DNA of 15,349 bases from Acidobacteriota bacterium. GTDB lineage: Bacteria > Acidobacteriota > Terriglobia > Terriglobales > Acidobacteriaceae. Both the position numbers and the translations under genes were made by a program. The notes below the pieces were generated by a model. That model searched no databases. It saw only the letters and a list, made by a program, of their open reading frames with translations, and had not been told where the DNA came from. This document shows positions 1-5,928 of the stretch, piece by piece. The stretch covers positions 1 to 15,349 of the forward strand of contig JAJZAL010000119.1 in assembly GCA_021799405.1 (NCBI GenBank), read 5' to 3'. Position 1 is the stretch's first letter, and each line of letters starts with the position of its first letter.

Positions 1-279
1 GTACCAGCAAGGGAGGCAATGTTGCAGGCCGCACAGCGCCGTCTGCGTCCCATCATGATGACGGCTATTGCGGCGGTGTGCGGAATGCTGCCGTTGGCCT
101 TCGCCATCGGCTCGGGCTCTGAGATGCTTCAGCCGCTGGCGATCGCCGTCATTGGAGGCCTTACTGTCTCGATGGTATTGAGCCTGGTGGTCACGCCGGT
201 GGTTTACTTTCTGCTGACCCGCAACCGTCAAACGCAGGCGGAAGAAGCGGAGCGGGTATTGGTCCGGACGCGCTCGTAA
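1..279 (+). CDS. RND efflux pump inner-membrane subunit, C-terminal fragment
   Basis: The reading frame is open from base 1, so this is the 3' end of a longer gene; the first Met, at base 19, is internal. The 93 visible codons match the end of the last transmembrane domain of AcrB/MexB/CusA-type proton-driven efflux pumps. They include the conserved segment LRPIMMTAIAAVCGMLPLAF, a GSGSE turn, then PLAIAVIGGL and a final helix ending TPVVYFLL, followed by a short charged cytoplasmic tail. The full protein would be about 1000-1050 residues in the inner membrane, working with a periplasmic adaptor and an outer-membrane channel. The visible part looks more like the hydrophobe/amphiphile (HAE1) branch than the heavy-metal branch, but it is too short to decide substrate. 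A hairpin lies just downstream of the stop. Confidence 0.9.
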   Translation, partial: VPAREAMLQAAQRRLRPIMMTAIAAVCGMLPLAFAIGSGSEMLQPLAIAVIGGLTVSMVLSLVVTPVVYFLLTRNRQTQAEEAERVLVRTRS

Positions 280-296
280 TTCTGATTGGATGGCTC

Positions 297-326
297 CGCG
301 ATCGAAGCGGAAGGAGCAGGATCGCG
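297..326 (+). terminator. Possible terminator hairpin after the RND gene
   Basis: The arms CGCGATC (297-303) and GATCGCG (320-326) are perfect complements around a 16-base loop, 18 bases after the RND stop codon, and are followed by the pyrimidine-rich CTCTTCT. The loop is long and there is no true T-run, so an intrinsic terminator is plausible but weak. It lies upstream of the preferred yceH start at 355. Confidence 0.35.
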
Positions 327-354
327 CTCTTCTGATGAATGTCAAAATAGAAGC

Positions 355-1014
355 ATGACACCGAACGATCCCATCAAACTTACCGCTACTGAAGCCCGCG
401 TTCTGGGCGCGCTGATGGAAAAGGAAGCCACCACGCCGGATTACTATCCCCTTTCGCTGAATGCGCTCGTCAACGCCTGCAATCAGCGCTCCAACCGCGA
501 ACCGGTGATGAACCTGGACGAAGACGCCGTACGCCAGGCCTTGCACGGACTGGAGGAAATGCGCCTGGCAGGTCCAGCTCGCGGTGCCGAGGGACGCGTT
601 TCCAAGTTCGAGCATTGGATGGGCGAGGCCTTCAACCTGAGCCGTGCCGAGTCGGCGCTTGTCTGTGTTCTGCTGCTGCGCGGGCCGCAGACGCCGGGCG
701 AGTTGCGCAGCCGCACGGAGCGCCTGCACTGCTTCGACGAGATTGGCGACGTGTTGGCGGGGCTGCAAAAGTTGATGGAGCGCGAGCCGCCACTCGCCGC
801 AGTCCTGCCGCGTCAGCCCGGCACCAAGGAAGCGCGTTATGCGCATCTGTTATCGGGGTCGGTCGAGTCGCTGCCGGTTGCAGCCGCTCAAACCGCATCG
901 GGTGGCGACGGGAACGATGAGCAGGAACGGATCGCGCAACTGGAAGCAGCCGTGTCAGATTTGCGTCAGGAGGTCGCCGCGCTGCGGCAGAAGATTGACG
1001 ATCTCTTCGGATAA
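355..1014 (+). CDS. yceH: YceH family protein (DUF480)
   Basis: This 219-residue protein matches YceH/DUF480 along its length. An N-terminal winged-helix-like part carries the family hallmark L(T)ATEARVLGALMEKEATTP, then NACNQRSNREPVMNLDE. A second similar domain contains LLLRGPQTPGELRSRTERLH, and 'EARYAHLLSG' follows. The C-terminus, about residues 185-219, is a leucine/glutamine-rich coiled coil, as in E. coli YceH. The frame is open back to an ATG at 286, but homology begins only a few residues after the ATG at 355, so 355 is preferred although its ribosome-binding site is weak. Biochemical function is not established; the tandem winged-helix fold suggests nucleic-acid or protein binding. 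It lies 75 bp after the RND gene on the same strand and converges on ndk with only 21 bp between stops. Confidence 0.93.
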   Translation: MTPNDPIKLTATEARVLGALMEKEATTPDYYPLSLNALVNACNQRSNREPVMNLDEDAVRQALHGLEEMRLAGPARGAEGRVSKFEHWMGEAFNLSRAESALVCVLLLRGPQTPGELRSRTERLHCFDEIGDVLAGLQKLMEREPPLAAVLPRQPGTKEARYAHLLSGSVESLPVAAAQTASGGDGNDEQERIAQLEAAVSDLRQEVAALRQKIDDLFG

Positions 1015-1035
1015 GCACTCTCTGCCGCGGCCGGT

Positions 1036-1452
1036 TTAGATCAATTCGTATCCCGCGAACCAGTAGCCGATCTCGAAGGCCGCGGTCTCTGCGCCGTCGG
1101 AGCCGTGGATGGCGTTCTCCTGAATGGAGCCGGCAAACTTCTTGCGGATGGTTCCCTCTTCGGCGTTGGCGGGGTTGGTCGCGCCCATTAGTGCGCGCAG
1201 GTCGGCAATCGCGTTGTCCTTCTCCAATACCATCAGAACCAGCGGTCCGGAAGACATGAAAGTAGTGAGGCTGTCAAAGAAGGGCCGCTCCTTGTGAACG
1301 TAGTAAAAGCCCTCCGCCTGCGCCTTTGAGATGGACTGCTTGCGAATCGATATGATCTGGAAGCCGGCCTTTTCAATTTCGGCCAGAATGGCGCCGGTGT
1401 AGCCGTTGCGGACGGCGTCCGGCTTGATAATGCTAAAAGTGCGTTGCGGCAA
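1036..1452 (-). CDS. ndk: Nucleoside diphosphate kinase
   Basis: NDK transfers the gamma phosphate of ATP to other (d)NDPs through a phosphohistidine, balancing nucleotide pools in the cytoplasm. The 138-residue length is typical. Residues 5-13 (TFSIIKPDA) carry the ATP-contacting Lys10, TIRKKF at 101-106 holds the conserved Arg, and the active-site block NAIHGSD at 113-119 places the catalytic His at 116. The start is a TTG codon, chosen because the family's N-terminus ([12 protein letters not shown]) follows at once and a clean AAGGAG (1461-1466, minus strand) sits 8 bases upstream. It lies 79 bp downstream of the DUF885 gene on the same strand, so co-transcription is possible, though the roles are unrelated. 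No key residue is missing. Confidence 0.97.
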   Translation of the reverse strand: MPQRTFSIIKPDAVRNGYTGAILAEIEKAGFQIISIRKQSISKAQAEGFYYVHKERPFFDSLTTFMSSGPLVLMVLEKDNAIADLRALMGATNPANAEEGTIRKKFAGSIQENAIHGSDGAETAAFEIGYWFAGYELI

Positions 1453-1460
1453 TGCGTTGG

Positions 1461-1466
1461 CTCCTT
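1461..1466 (-). promoter_or_regulatory. Shine-Dalgarno of ndk, fixing a TTG start
   Basis: AAGGAG on the minus strand lies 8 bases before the TTG at 1452-1450. It supports TTG rather than any downstream Met as the initiator. Confidence 0.75.
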
Positions 1467-1531
1467 GCGGGGAATGACTGCTGGATGCAATTGTAATTGC
1501 CGGGCAGGCTGCCCCACCGGTTTACTCCAGA

Positions 1532-3349
1532 TCACTCGGCCGCTTTCTTCTGGTCCGCAATCCATGCGTTCACGCGGCTGTCGAGCGTATCCAGGGGCAA
1601 GGCTCCCGAGTCGAGCACTTCATCGTGAAAGGCGCGCAGGTCAAACTTGCTCCCGAGGGCTTTCTGGGCGCGAGCGCGCAGCTCAAGGATCTTGAGCTGG
1701 CCGATCTTGTAGGCAAGCGCCTGTCCGGGCCACGCGATGTAACGGTCTACCTCGGCCTGAATGCTGGTTTCGTCGATGGCCGAGTGCTGGTGGAAATAAT
1801 CCACCATCTGCTGGCGGGACCAGTGGTCATTGTGAACGCCGGTATCGACGACCAAGCGGATGGCGCGCCAGATATCGGATTGGAGACGGCCGTAATCGGA
1901 GTAGGGATCCTGATAGAAGCCGACATCCTTGCCGAGCTGCTCGGCGTAGAGGCCCCAGCCCTCGGTGTAAGCCGTGTAGCCCCCGCCGAAGCGGCGGAAG
2001 GCTGGAATGCCCTGGAGTTCCTGGGCAATGGAGATTTGCAGATGATGGCCCGGGAGGCCTTCGTGGTAGGCAATGGCTTCCACGTCGCAAAGATTGCGGC
2101 TGGTGGCGTCATACGTGTTGATGAAGAGACGGCCAGGGCGGCTGCCGTCGGGAGCGCCTGGTTCATAGTAGGCCGGTGGCGCGGTCTCCTCTGAGTAACC
2201 CGGAACCGGAACCACCTCAAAGGGAGCCTTGGGCAGGTGACCGAAGAGCTGCGGCAGCTTGGCCTGCATCGGCTTCAGGTAGCCGCGATAGGCGTCGAGC
2301 AGCGCCTCGCGCGAGGTGGGATGCAACTTCGGATTAGTTTTGATGCTGGCGCGGAAGCTCGCCAGGTCTTTGAATCCCAGCTTCTGCGCAATCACCAGCA
2401 TTGCAGCCTCATCCTTCTTCACTTCTTCGAGGCCGATCTGGTGAATCTGCTCCGGGGTGAGATCGGTGGTGGTGATGTGGCGGACGAGGAAGCGGTAATA
2501 CTTGGCTCCATCCGGCAGCGCCCAGATGCCCGGATCGGTGCGGCAGGCTGGTATGTAGCTGACTTCAAGAAAGCGCGCGAAGCTGGCGTAGGCGGGCAGA
2601 TCCTGCTTGGCGATGACAGACAGCATTTCAGTCTTGATCTGCTGTTGCTCGGCGGCGGGAATCGAAGCGGGAAACTTCTTGAGCGGCAGCGCCAGTGGCG
2701 AGTCTTCCGGCTTCTGGCCGGCCAGTTGCTTCACCTGTTCGAGCGCCTTTTCCATCAGGTATTTGGGCGGAAGGCGATGGTCTTCCATGCCGATGGACAT
2801 GTTCGTCGTCACCTGGTCAAAGGCCTTGGGGATCGCGCGGAGACGAGCGATCCAGTCTTCGTAGTCCTTGACCGTGGTAAAGTTCAGTTCGGCCACCAAT
2901 TCCGGATAGGTGTCGTAAATGCCGCCCATCTGCGTGACCGGCATCTCCCATTGCTTGAACTCCGCGCCCTCCATGTCATCGGCAAACTTGCGCAGCAGCA
3001 GGTCCCGGCTGATCTTCTCCTGGTCAGTGAATCCGGTGGGATCGATGGCGGCCAGGCGCATGAGGTAGTTCTGCTCGTCTGCCAGCCAGTCGTTGATCGC
3101 CCGGACCGAGTAATCCGAAACGCGGTCGTTATAGCGCTTGTCGCCGAGCGTGGAGGCGAACTCCGGATTACGCTGGAGGACATCCTGCCAGTAGTCGTCG
3201 AAGACCTCATTCAGCGCGGCGCGCCGGTCCTGAACCGAGGAGCCCTGAGAGGTGGCAAGAGGCAGCGTCTTTTGCGCGTGCAGCGGAGCGGCCAAGACGG
3301 GCATCAGAAGCGCGGAGAGGGCCAGGAGCGTAAGTCGCGAACTTTTCAC
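1532..3349 (-). CDS. Exported DUF885 family metallopeptidase-like protein
   Basis: This 605-residue protein belongs to the DUF885 family, large alpha-helical proteins thought to be zinc peptidases. Residues 1-25 form a signal peptide ending LAAPLHA, so the mature protein is periplasmic or outside the cell. The putative metal site is HEGLPGH at 429-435 followed by HLQ, with the second family block YTEGWGLYAEQLG at 461-473 supplying Glu463. NTYDATSRN (411-419) precedes the site as usual for the family. The length is normal for DUF885 proteins with a signal peptide. The start is GTG at 3349, preceded by GAGGA (3357-3361, minus strand) at 7 bases. Substrate is unknown; release of amino acids or small peptides from exogenous protein is the usual guess. 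It stands alone apart from ndk downstream. The long open frames opposite it are GC-rich shadows. Confidence 0.92.
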   Translation of the reverse strand: MKSSRLTLLALSALLMPVLAAPLHAQKTLPLATSQGSSVQDRRAALNEVFDDYWQDVLQRNPEFASTLGDKRYNDRVSDYSVRAINDWLADEQNYLMRLAAIDPTGFTDQEKISRDLLLRKFADDMEGAEFKQWEMPVTQMGGIYDTYPELVAELNFTTVKDYEDWIARLRAIPKAFDQVTTNMSIGMEDHRLPPKYLMEKALEQVKQLAGQKPEDSPLALPLKKFPASIPAAEQQQIKTEMLSVIAKQDLPAYASFARFLEVSYIPACRTDPGIWALPDGAKYYRFLVRHITTTDLTPEQIHQIGLEEVKKDEAAMLVIAQKLGFKDLASFRASIKTNPKLHPTSREALLDAYRGYLKPMQAKLPQLFGHLPKAPFEVVPVPGYSEETAPPAYYEPGAPDGSRPGRLFINTYDATSRNLCDVEAIAYHEGLPGHHLQISIAQELQGIPAFRRFGGGYTAYTEGWGLYAEQLGKDVGFYQDPYSDYGRLQSDIWRAIRLVVDTGVHNDHWSRQQMVDYFHQHSAIDETSIQAEVDRYIAWPGQALAYKIGQLKILELRARAQKALGSKFDLRAFHDEVLDSGALPLDTLDSRVNAWIADQKKAAE

Positions 3350-3356
3350 GGTGCGA

Positions 3357-3361
3357 TCCTC
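3357..3361 (-). promoter_or_regulatory. Shine-Dalgarno supporting the GTG start of the DUF885 gene
   Basis: GAGGA on the minus strand, 7 bases before GTG 3349-3347. The signal peptide begins directly after this start, which agrees. Confidence 0.65.
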
Positions 3362-3496
3362 GGGATGAATTGATCCTGCCTTCGAGTTTAGAGCAAAGGG
3401 GCAGTCAGGGATCAGGGGCCGGGGAGCGGCGAACTACTGTTGCTGGCTTGCGGAGCGAGCGTAGGCGCGCTGAAACTATCGGCTTCCCTTCGGAGA

Positions 3497-3533
3497 TTGC
3501 CGTAAGAATTGCATGTGTACGTGCAATCGGCAA
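3497..3533 (-). terminator. Compound stem-loop after the porin gene, possible terminator
   Basis: An inner near-palindrome (3508-3527, ATTGCA...TGCAAT) is enclosed by TTGCCG (3497-3502) and CGGCAA (3528-3533), with a five-base bulge TAAGA on one side. It lies 13 bases beyond the porin stop, where a terminator is expected. On the minus strand there is no clear T-run after it, so termination is inferred from position and stem strength only. Confidence 0.4.
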
Positions 3534-3546
3534 ACTGAGTCTATAT

Positions 3547-5103
3547 TCAAAAATCCACGTGCGCCCGCACAGAGCCCACCCACACCGGACCGCGGACGCG
3601 GTTGTAGCCGGGATTATTCAGGTGCTGTATATCTACTGCGTAGAACATGCCTCGCCAGGCGTGCCAGTTGTAGTAGGTTTCCACGATATTCTCGCGCCCA
3701 TAACTGAGATTGCCGTCGCCCAGCAGGAAGCCCAGGCCGCCATGCTTCAGGTAATTCTGGTGGTCCTTCTTGATGGCGTTGGAGACCACGGCCGCGCCGA
3801 TCTTGTCCACCGGGCGATGCCACCGTCTTCCTGCGTAATCGGCGCCGGACACAACGGTCTGGTCTACCTCGGTGTAACAGAAGGATTCGTGCTGGCCCTC
3901 GTTCCAGCCAAATCGGCCAAAGACCCGCAGGTTCTTGGTAATGTCCTGCTCGGTGTTGTATCCGAATCCGTATTTCAGCGCGCCAAAGTGTTCATGAAAC
4001 GTGATAGTGGGCCGGGTGACGCCATAAAGCGCGGTGTCTCGGCCGTTGAGGAAGTCGATGACCGCCTCGCGATAGTTGCCCATGTGAGCGCGATTGGCGA
4101 AGAACAGGAGCCGGGTTGCGCCCTCGCGCCCCGGCACAAAGCTGTGGCGCAGTTCAAACTCGCCGTTTTGGCCGTGCGCGCGGCTGAAGGCCCAGTCCAG
4201 GTCGATGCCGTTGGCAACTACGGGCATGGCGAAAACTCCGTAGCGCACGCTCCATGCGCGATCGTCGTACTCAGCCATGCCGCCCACCGTATAGCCGCGG
4301 GTGTCGGCGGCGTAGTCCCATGCGCCGTTGTCGTCCACGGTCCAGTTCATGAATTGCAGGTGGCTGTCAGAGCCGACGGGATTCACGTCGAAGAAGTCTG
4401 GCAACGTCATCCTGCCAACGCGGAACTCAATGCGGCGCACGGGCGCCTTCGGGGCCAGTGTGAAGGGACCCAATTCCTGGTTGATGGTCTGCGTCGTCAG
4501 GCCGATGACCTGATGAATCTCGTAGCGGGCCAGGTAGGGCGCCGCACTCAGGTAAGGATTGCGCACCACATCCAGGTTGGTAAAGCCGGCCAGCCCCAGG
4601 GCCTGGCTCAGTCCGCGCCCGCCGGCACTTTCCACGTCGAGAATCAGATCGTTGCTGTAACGAATCGAATGAGTTGGGCGATAAGCCGTGTATAAAGTAC
4701 CGAGCAGCGACGTTTTGTATTCGGCCGAGTTGCGGAAGCTATTGGGTCCCTGATAAAGAGAATGAAACGGCAGGCGGCCCTGGAAGATAATGTTTGCCTG
4801 TCCTGAAAGCCAATATTGACTGCCCTCGAAGTGGGGCGTCATGGATACGATGGGAATGTCCTCGCTCTCGCGTTGACCGGGGTCGGCGGCCGGAGTTGGG
4901 TTCGCCGCACCCTCCAGCGGATTCCACCGGAGGATGAGCGATGGCATTTCCTGCGGGCTGAACTGGACCCGCTTGAGCTGCGGTTCCGGCGCGGAAGGCA
5001 GCGCGTCCGGCGGCTGTGCAGCCGCAAGAGCTGCGCCAAAGAGCGCCGCGACGGCCAGAGAGGCAGGCGAGGCGAAACGCGGAATGAGCCGAAGTAGACG
5101 CAT
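3547..5103 (-). CDS. OprB-like outer-membrane (carbohydrate) porin
   Basis: The 518-residue precursor resembles proteins annotated 'carbohydrate porin' (OprB-like) in acidobacteria and proteobacteria. A signal peptide spans about residues 1-29 (cleavage near ALAAAQ). A short proline-rich periplasmic stretch follows, then alternating amphipathic strands of a beta-barrel, ending in an aromatic C-terminal Phe (VRAHVDF) as needed for BAM assembly. Family-like blocks include ESAGGRGLSQALGLAGFTN, GRMTLPDFFDVNPVGSDSH, GDGNLSYGRENIVETYYNW and LNNPGYNRVRGPVW near the end. It should allow passive diffusion of small solutes across the outer membrane; the cargo cannot be read from sequence. The first Met is used because the signal peptide starts there and no upstream in-frame start exists; no Shine-Dalgarno is visible. 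It is divergent from a CsoR/RcnR-type repressor and shares its operator region, which implies ligand-responsive control, unusual for a sugar porin. Confidence 0.85.
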   Translation of the reverse strand: MRLLRLIPRFASPASLAVAALFGAALAAAQPPDALPSAPEPQLKRVQFSPQEMPSLILRWNPLEGAANPTPAADPGQRESEDIPIVSMTPHFEGSQYWLSGQANIIFQGRLPFHSLYQGPNSFRNSAEYKTSLLGTLYTAYRPTHSIRYSNDLILDVESAGGRGLSQALGLAGFTNLDVVRNPYLSAAPYLARYEIHQVIGLTTQTINQELGPFTLAPKAPVRRIEFRVGRMTLPDFFDVNPVGSDSHLQFMNWTVDDNGAWDYAADTRGYTVGGMAEYDDRAWSVRYGVFAMPVVANGIDLDWAFSRAHGQNGEFELRHSFVPGREGATRLLFFANRAHMGNYREAVIDFLNGRDTALYGVTRPTITFHEHFGALKYGFGYNTEQDITKNLRVFGRFGWNEGQHESFCYTEVDQTVVSGADYAGRRWHRPVDKIGAAVVSNAIKKDHQNYLKHGGLGFLLGDGNLSYGRENIVETYYNWHAWRGMFYAVDIQHLNNPGYNRVRGPVWVGSVRAHVDF

Positions 5104-5116
5104 CGTATGAAAGGCT

Positions 5117-5122
5117 ATTATA
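5117..5122 (-). promoter_or_regulatory. -10 box of the porin gene
   Basis: A perfect TATAAT on the minus strand, 13 bases before the porin ATG. There is no clear TTGACA at 16-18 bp upstream (minus-strand GGTATC/GTATCG occupy that place), so the promoter may be weak or helped by other factors. The implied transcript would start only some 5-8 bases before the ATG, fitting the absence of a Shine-Dalgarno. The box overlaps the distal arm of operator 1. Confidence 0.5.
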
Positions 5123-5136
5123 CCCCCGGTGGGTAT
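5120..5136. promoter_or_regulatory. Operator 1, CsoR/RcnR-type GC-tract inverted repeat
   Basis: ATACCCCCGGTGGGTAT: arms ATACCC and GGGTAT around five bases. A run of C/G bounded by ATA/TAT-like ends is the typical operator shape for the CsoR/RcnR family, and the gene for such a repressor starts 50 bp away. Overlap with the porin -10 box implies repression. Confidence 0.65.
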
Positions 5137-5141
5137 CTACG

Positions 5142-5158
5142 ATACCGGGGATTGGTAT
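5142..5158. promoter_or_regulatory. Operator 2, CsoR/RcnR-type GC-tract inverted repeat
   Basis: ATACCGGGGATTGGTAT: arms ATACC and GGTAT around seven bases, the same length and outer sequence as operator 1. The two centres (5128 and 5150) are 22 bp apart, about two helical turns, placing them on one face of the DNA. It overlaps the probable -10 of the repressor gene. Confidence 0.6.
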
Positions 5159-5161
5159 ATT
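5156..5161 (+). promoter_or_regulatory. -10 box of the repressor gene
   Basis: TATATT on the plus strand, 25 bases before the repressor ATG. It overlaps the right arm of operator 2, so the repressor would control itself. No good -35 hexamer is present at standard spacing. Confidence 0.45.
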
Positions 5162-5186
5162 CAGAAGGGAAAGATGGAGGTGGGCC

Positions 5187-5459
5187 ATGTCCCAACATGA
5201 TCGGGAAAAGGTGAAGTTGCTGCAACGATTGAGAAAAGTGCGCGGGCAACTCGACGCGGTGGAGCGCTCGCTGACGGCAGAGGAGGATTGCGGGGATCAG
5301 CTCATGCTGCTGGCGGCGGTGCGCGGCGGCGTAAACGCGCTGATGGGCGAGGTGCTGGAAACGCATATTCGCTTCCACCTTGCAGACGGCGCCAAGGAGC
5401 AGATTGCCCCGGAACTGGCCGAGGATCTGATCGATCTGGTGCATGCTTATCTCAAGTGA
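5187..5459 (+). CDS. CsoR/RcnR/FrmR family metal- or formaldehyde-responsive repressor
   Basis: This 90-residue protein has the length and all-helical pattern of the DUF156 family, tetrameric disc-shaped repressors that leave DNA when they bind Cu(I), Ni/Co or formaldehyde, or when thiols are modified. Hallmarks are LRKVRGQLDAVERSL (15-29), Cys35, LLAAVRGGVNALMGEVLETH (41-60) and the C-terminal LIDLVHAYLK. The potential ligands are His4, Cys35, His60 and His64. A His at 64 resembles the Ni/Co sensor RcnR (His3, Cys35, His60, His64) and differs from FrmR (acidic at 64) and Cu(I)-CsoR (Cys there), although overall the sequence also resembles FrmR. Ser follows Met, not the Pro used by FrmR. GGAGG lies 6 bases before the ATG. 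It is divergent from the porin, with two operator-like repeats between; no adjacent efflux or dehydrogenase gene reveals the ligand. Confidence 0.9.
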   Translation: MSQHDREKVKLLQRLRKVRGQLDAVERSLTAEEDCGDQLMLLAAVRGGVNALMGEVLETHIRFHLADGAKEQIAPELAEDLIDLVHAYLK

Positions 5460-5928
5460 GGTCATTGGCAGCATGTCATTAGCGGTGGTTGGTCTTAGCG
5501 GGTTCCGCGTGAGGCTGGAGCAGGAATCCTGCCCGTGTGTCCCGCCGCGATGATTCCTGCTTATCGTAGCCGCGCGAGGTAGCGGAGTTTGTTAAGCGCA
5601 GGTTGATTCACGTATCACGCGGCAGAGGAAATGGCTCCAGACCCGGCAGAGGCTGGGGCTTCTGGAACTGCTTGAACAGGCTGCGGAAGAACGTGTTCGC
5701 GCAAGTATGCTGTAACGGGGCACGACTTCACTCGCCGCGGCGAGCGGAAAAACTCGACTCGATCGGGGTCTTGTAACAGGGCACGCCTATCCGCCGCGCG
5801 CGGAACTTCAGTCGTGCCGCAATTGCGACAAAACAAAGAACGGGCTTCAGCCCCGGTGGGATTTCTCCAGCCGAATTCGCCTGCCAATTGCACTTTTTTC
5901 CGCTGCCCGCTTGAAGGCGAACGGGGCC
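5460..5928. other. 469-bp intergenic gap between convergent repressor and ABC permease genes
   Basis: No convincing gene is visible. The first 250 bases show no feature I recognise. The rest, from about 5711, is palindromic repeat DNA described separately. A 92-codon open frame on the minus strand (5615-5893) runs straight through the repeat and is judged spurious. Both flanking genes end here, so transcription termination is expected in this gap. Confidence 0.7.
5711..5860. repeat. Composite palindromic intergenic repeat, copy A
   Basis: Three modules lie in order: GACTTCA followed by the perfect 14-bp palindrome CTCGCCGCGGCGAG (5731-5744); an inverted pair GGCACG (5780-5785) and CGTGCC (5813-5818) enclosing an extra palindromic insert TCCGCCGCGCGCGGA; and the hairpin GGGC-TTCA-GCCC (5842-5853). 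The same modules recur in the same order near 11651-11775. Distances from palindrome to GGCA module are 49 and 48 bp, and from CGTGCC to the last hairpin 29 and 28 bp. Copy A has about 19 bp more inside the middle module. Confidence 0.75.

Noticed and set aside
286..354. 23-codon extension of yceH
   Set aside because: It overlaps a hairpin and adds low-complexity residues not seen at the N-terminus of YceH proteins.
1015..1035. GCCGCGGC between the yceH and ndk stops as a bidirectional terminator
   Set aside because: The palindrome is only 8 bases with no loop or T-run, so it cannot be supported as a terminator.
2237..4695. Two long plus-strand open frames (378 and 441 codons) opposite the DUF885 and porin genes
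   Set aside because: Both are antisense to genes with clear family motifs and signal peptides. Their translations show no domain, and one runs across the intergenic stem-loop, as expected for shadows.
5615..5893. 92-codon minus-strand open frame in the gap after the repressor
   Set aside because: It is translated repeat DNA; the second half is the palindromic repeat itself. Such frames in repeats are commonly mis-annotated as hypothetical proteins.
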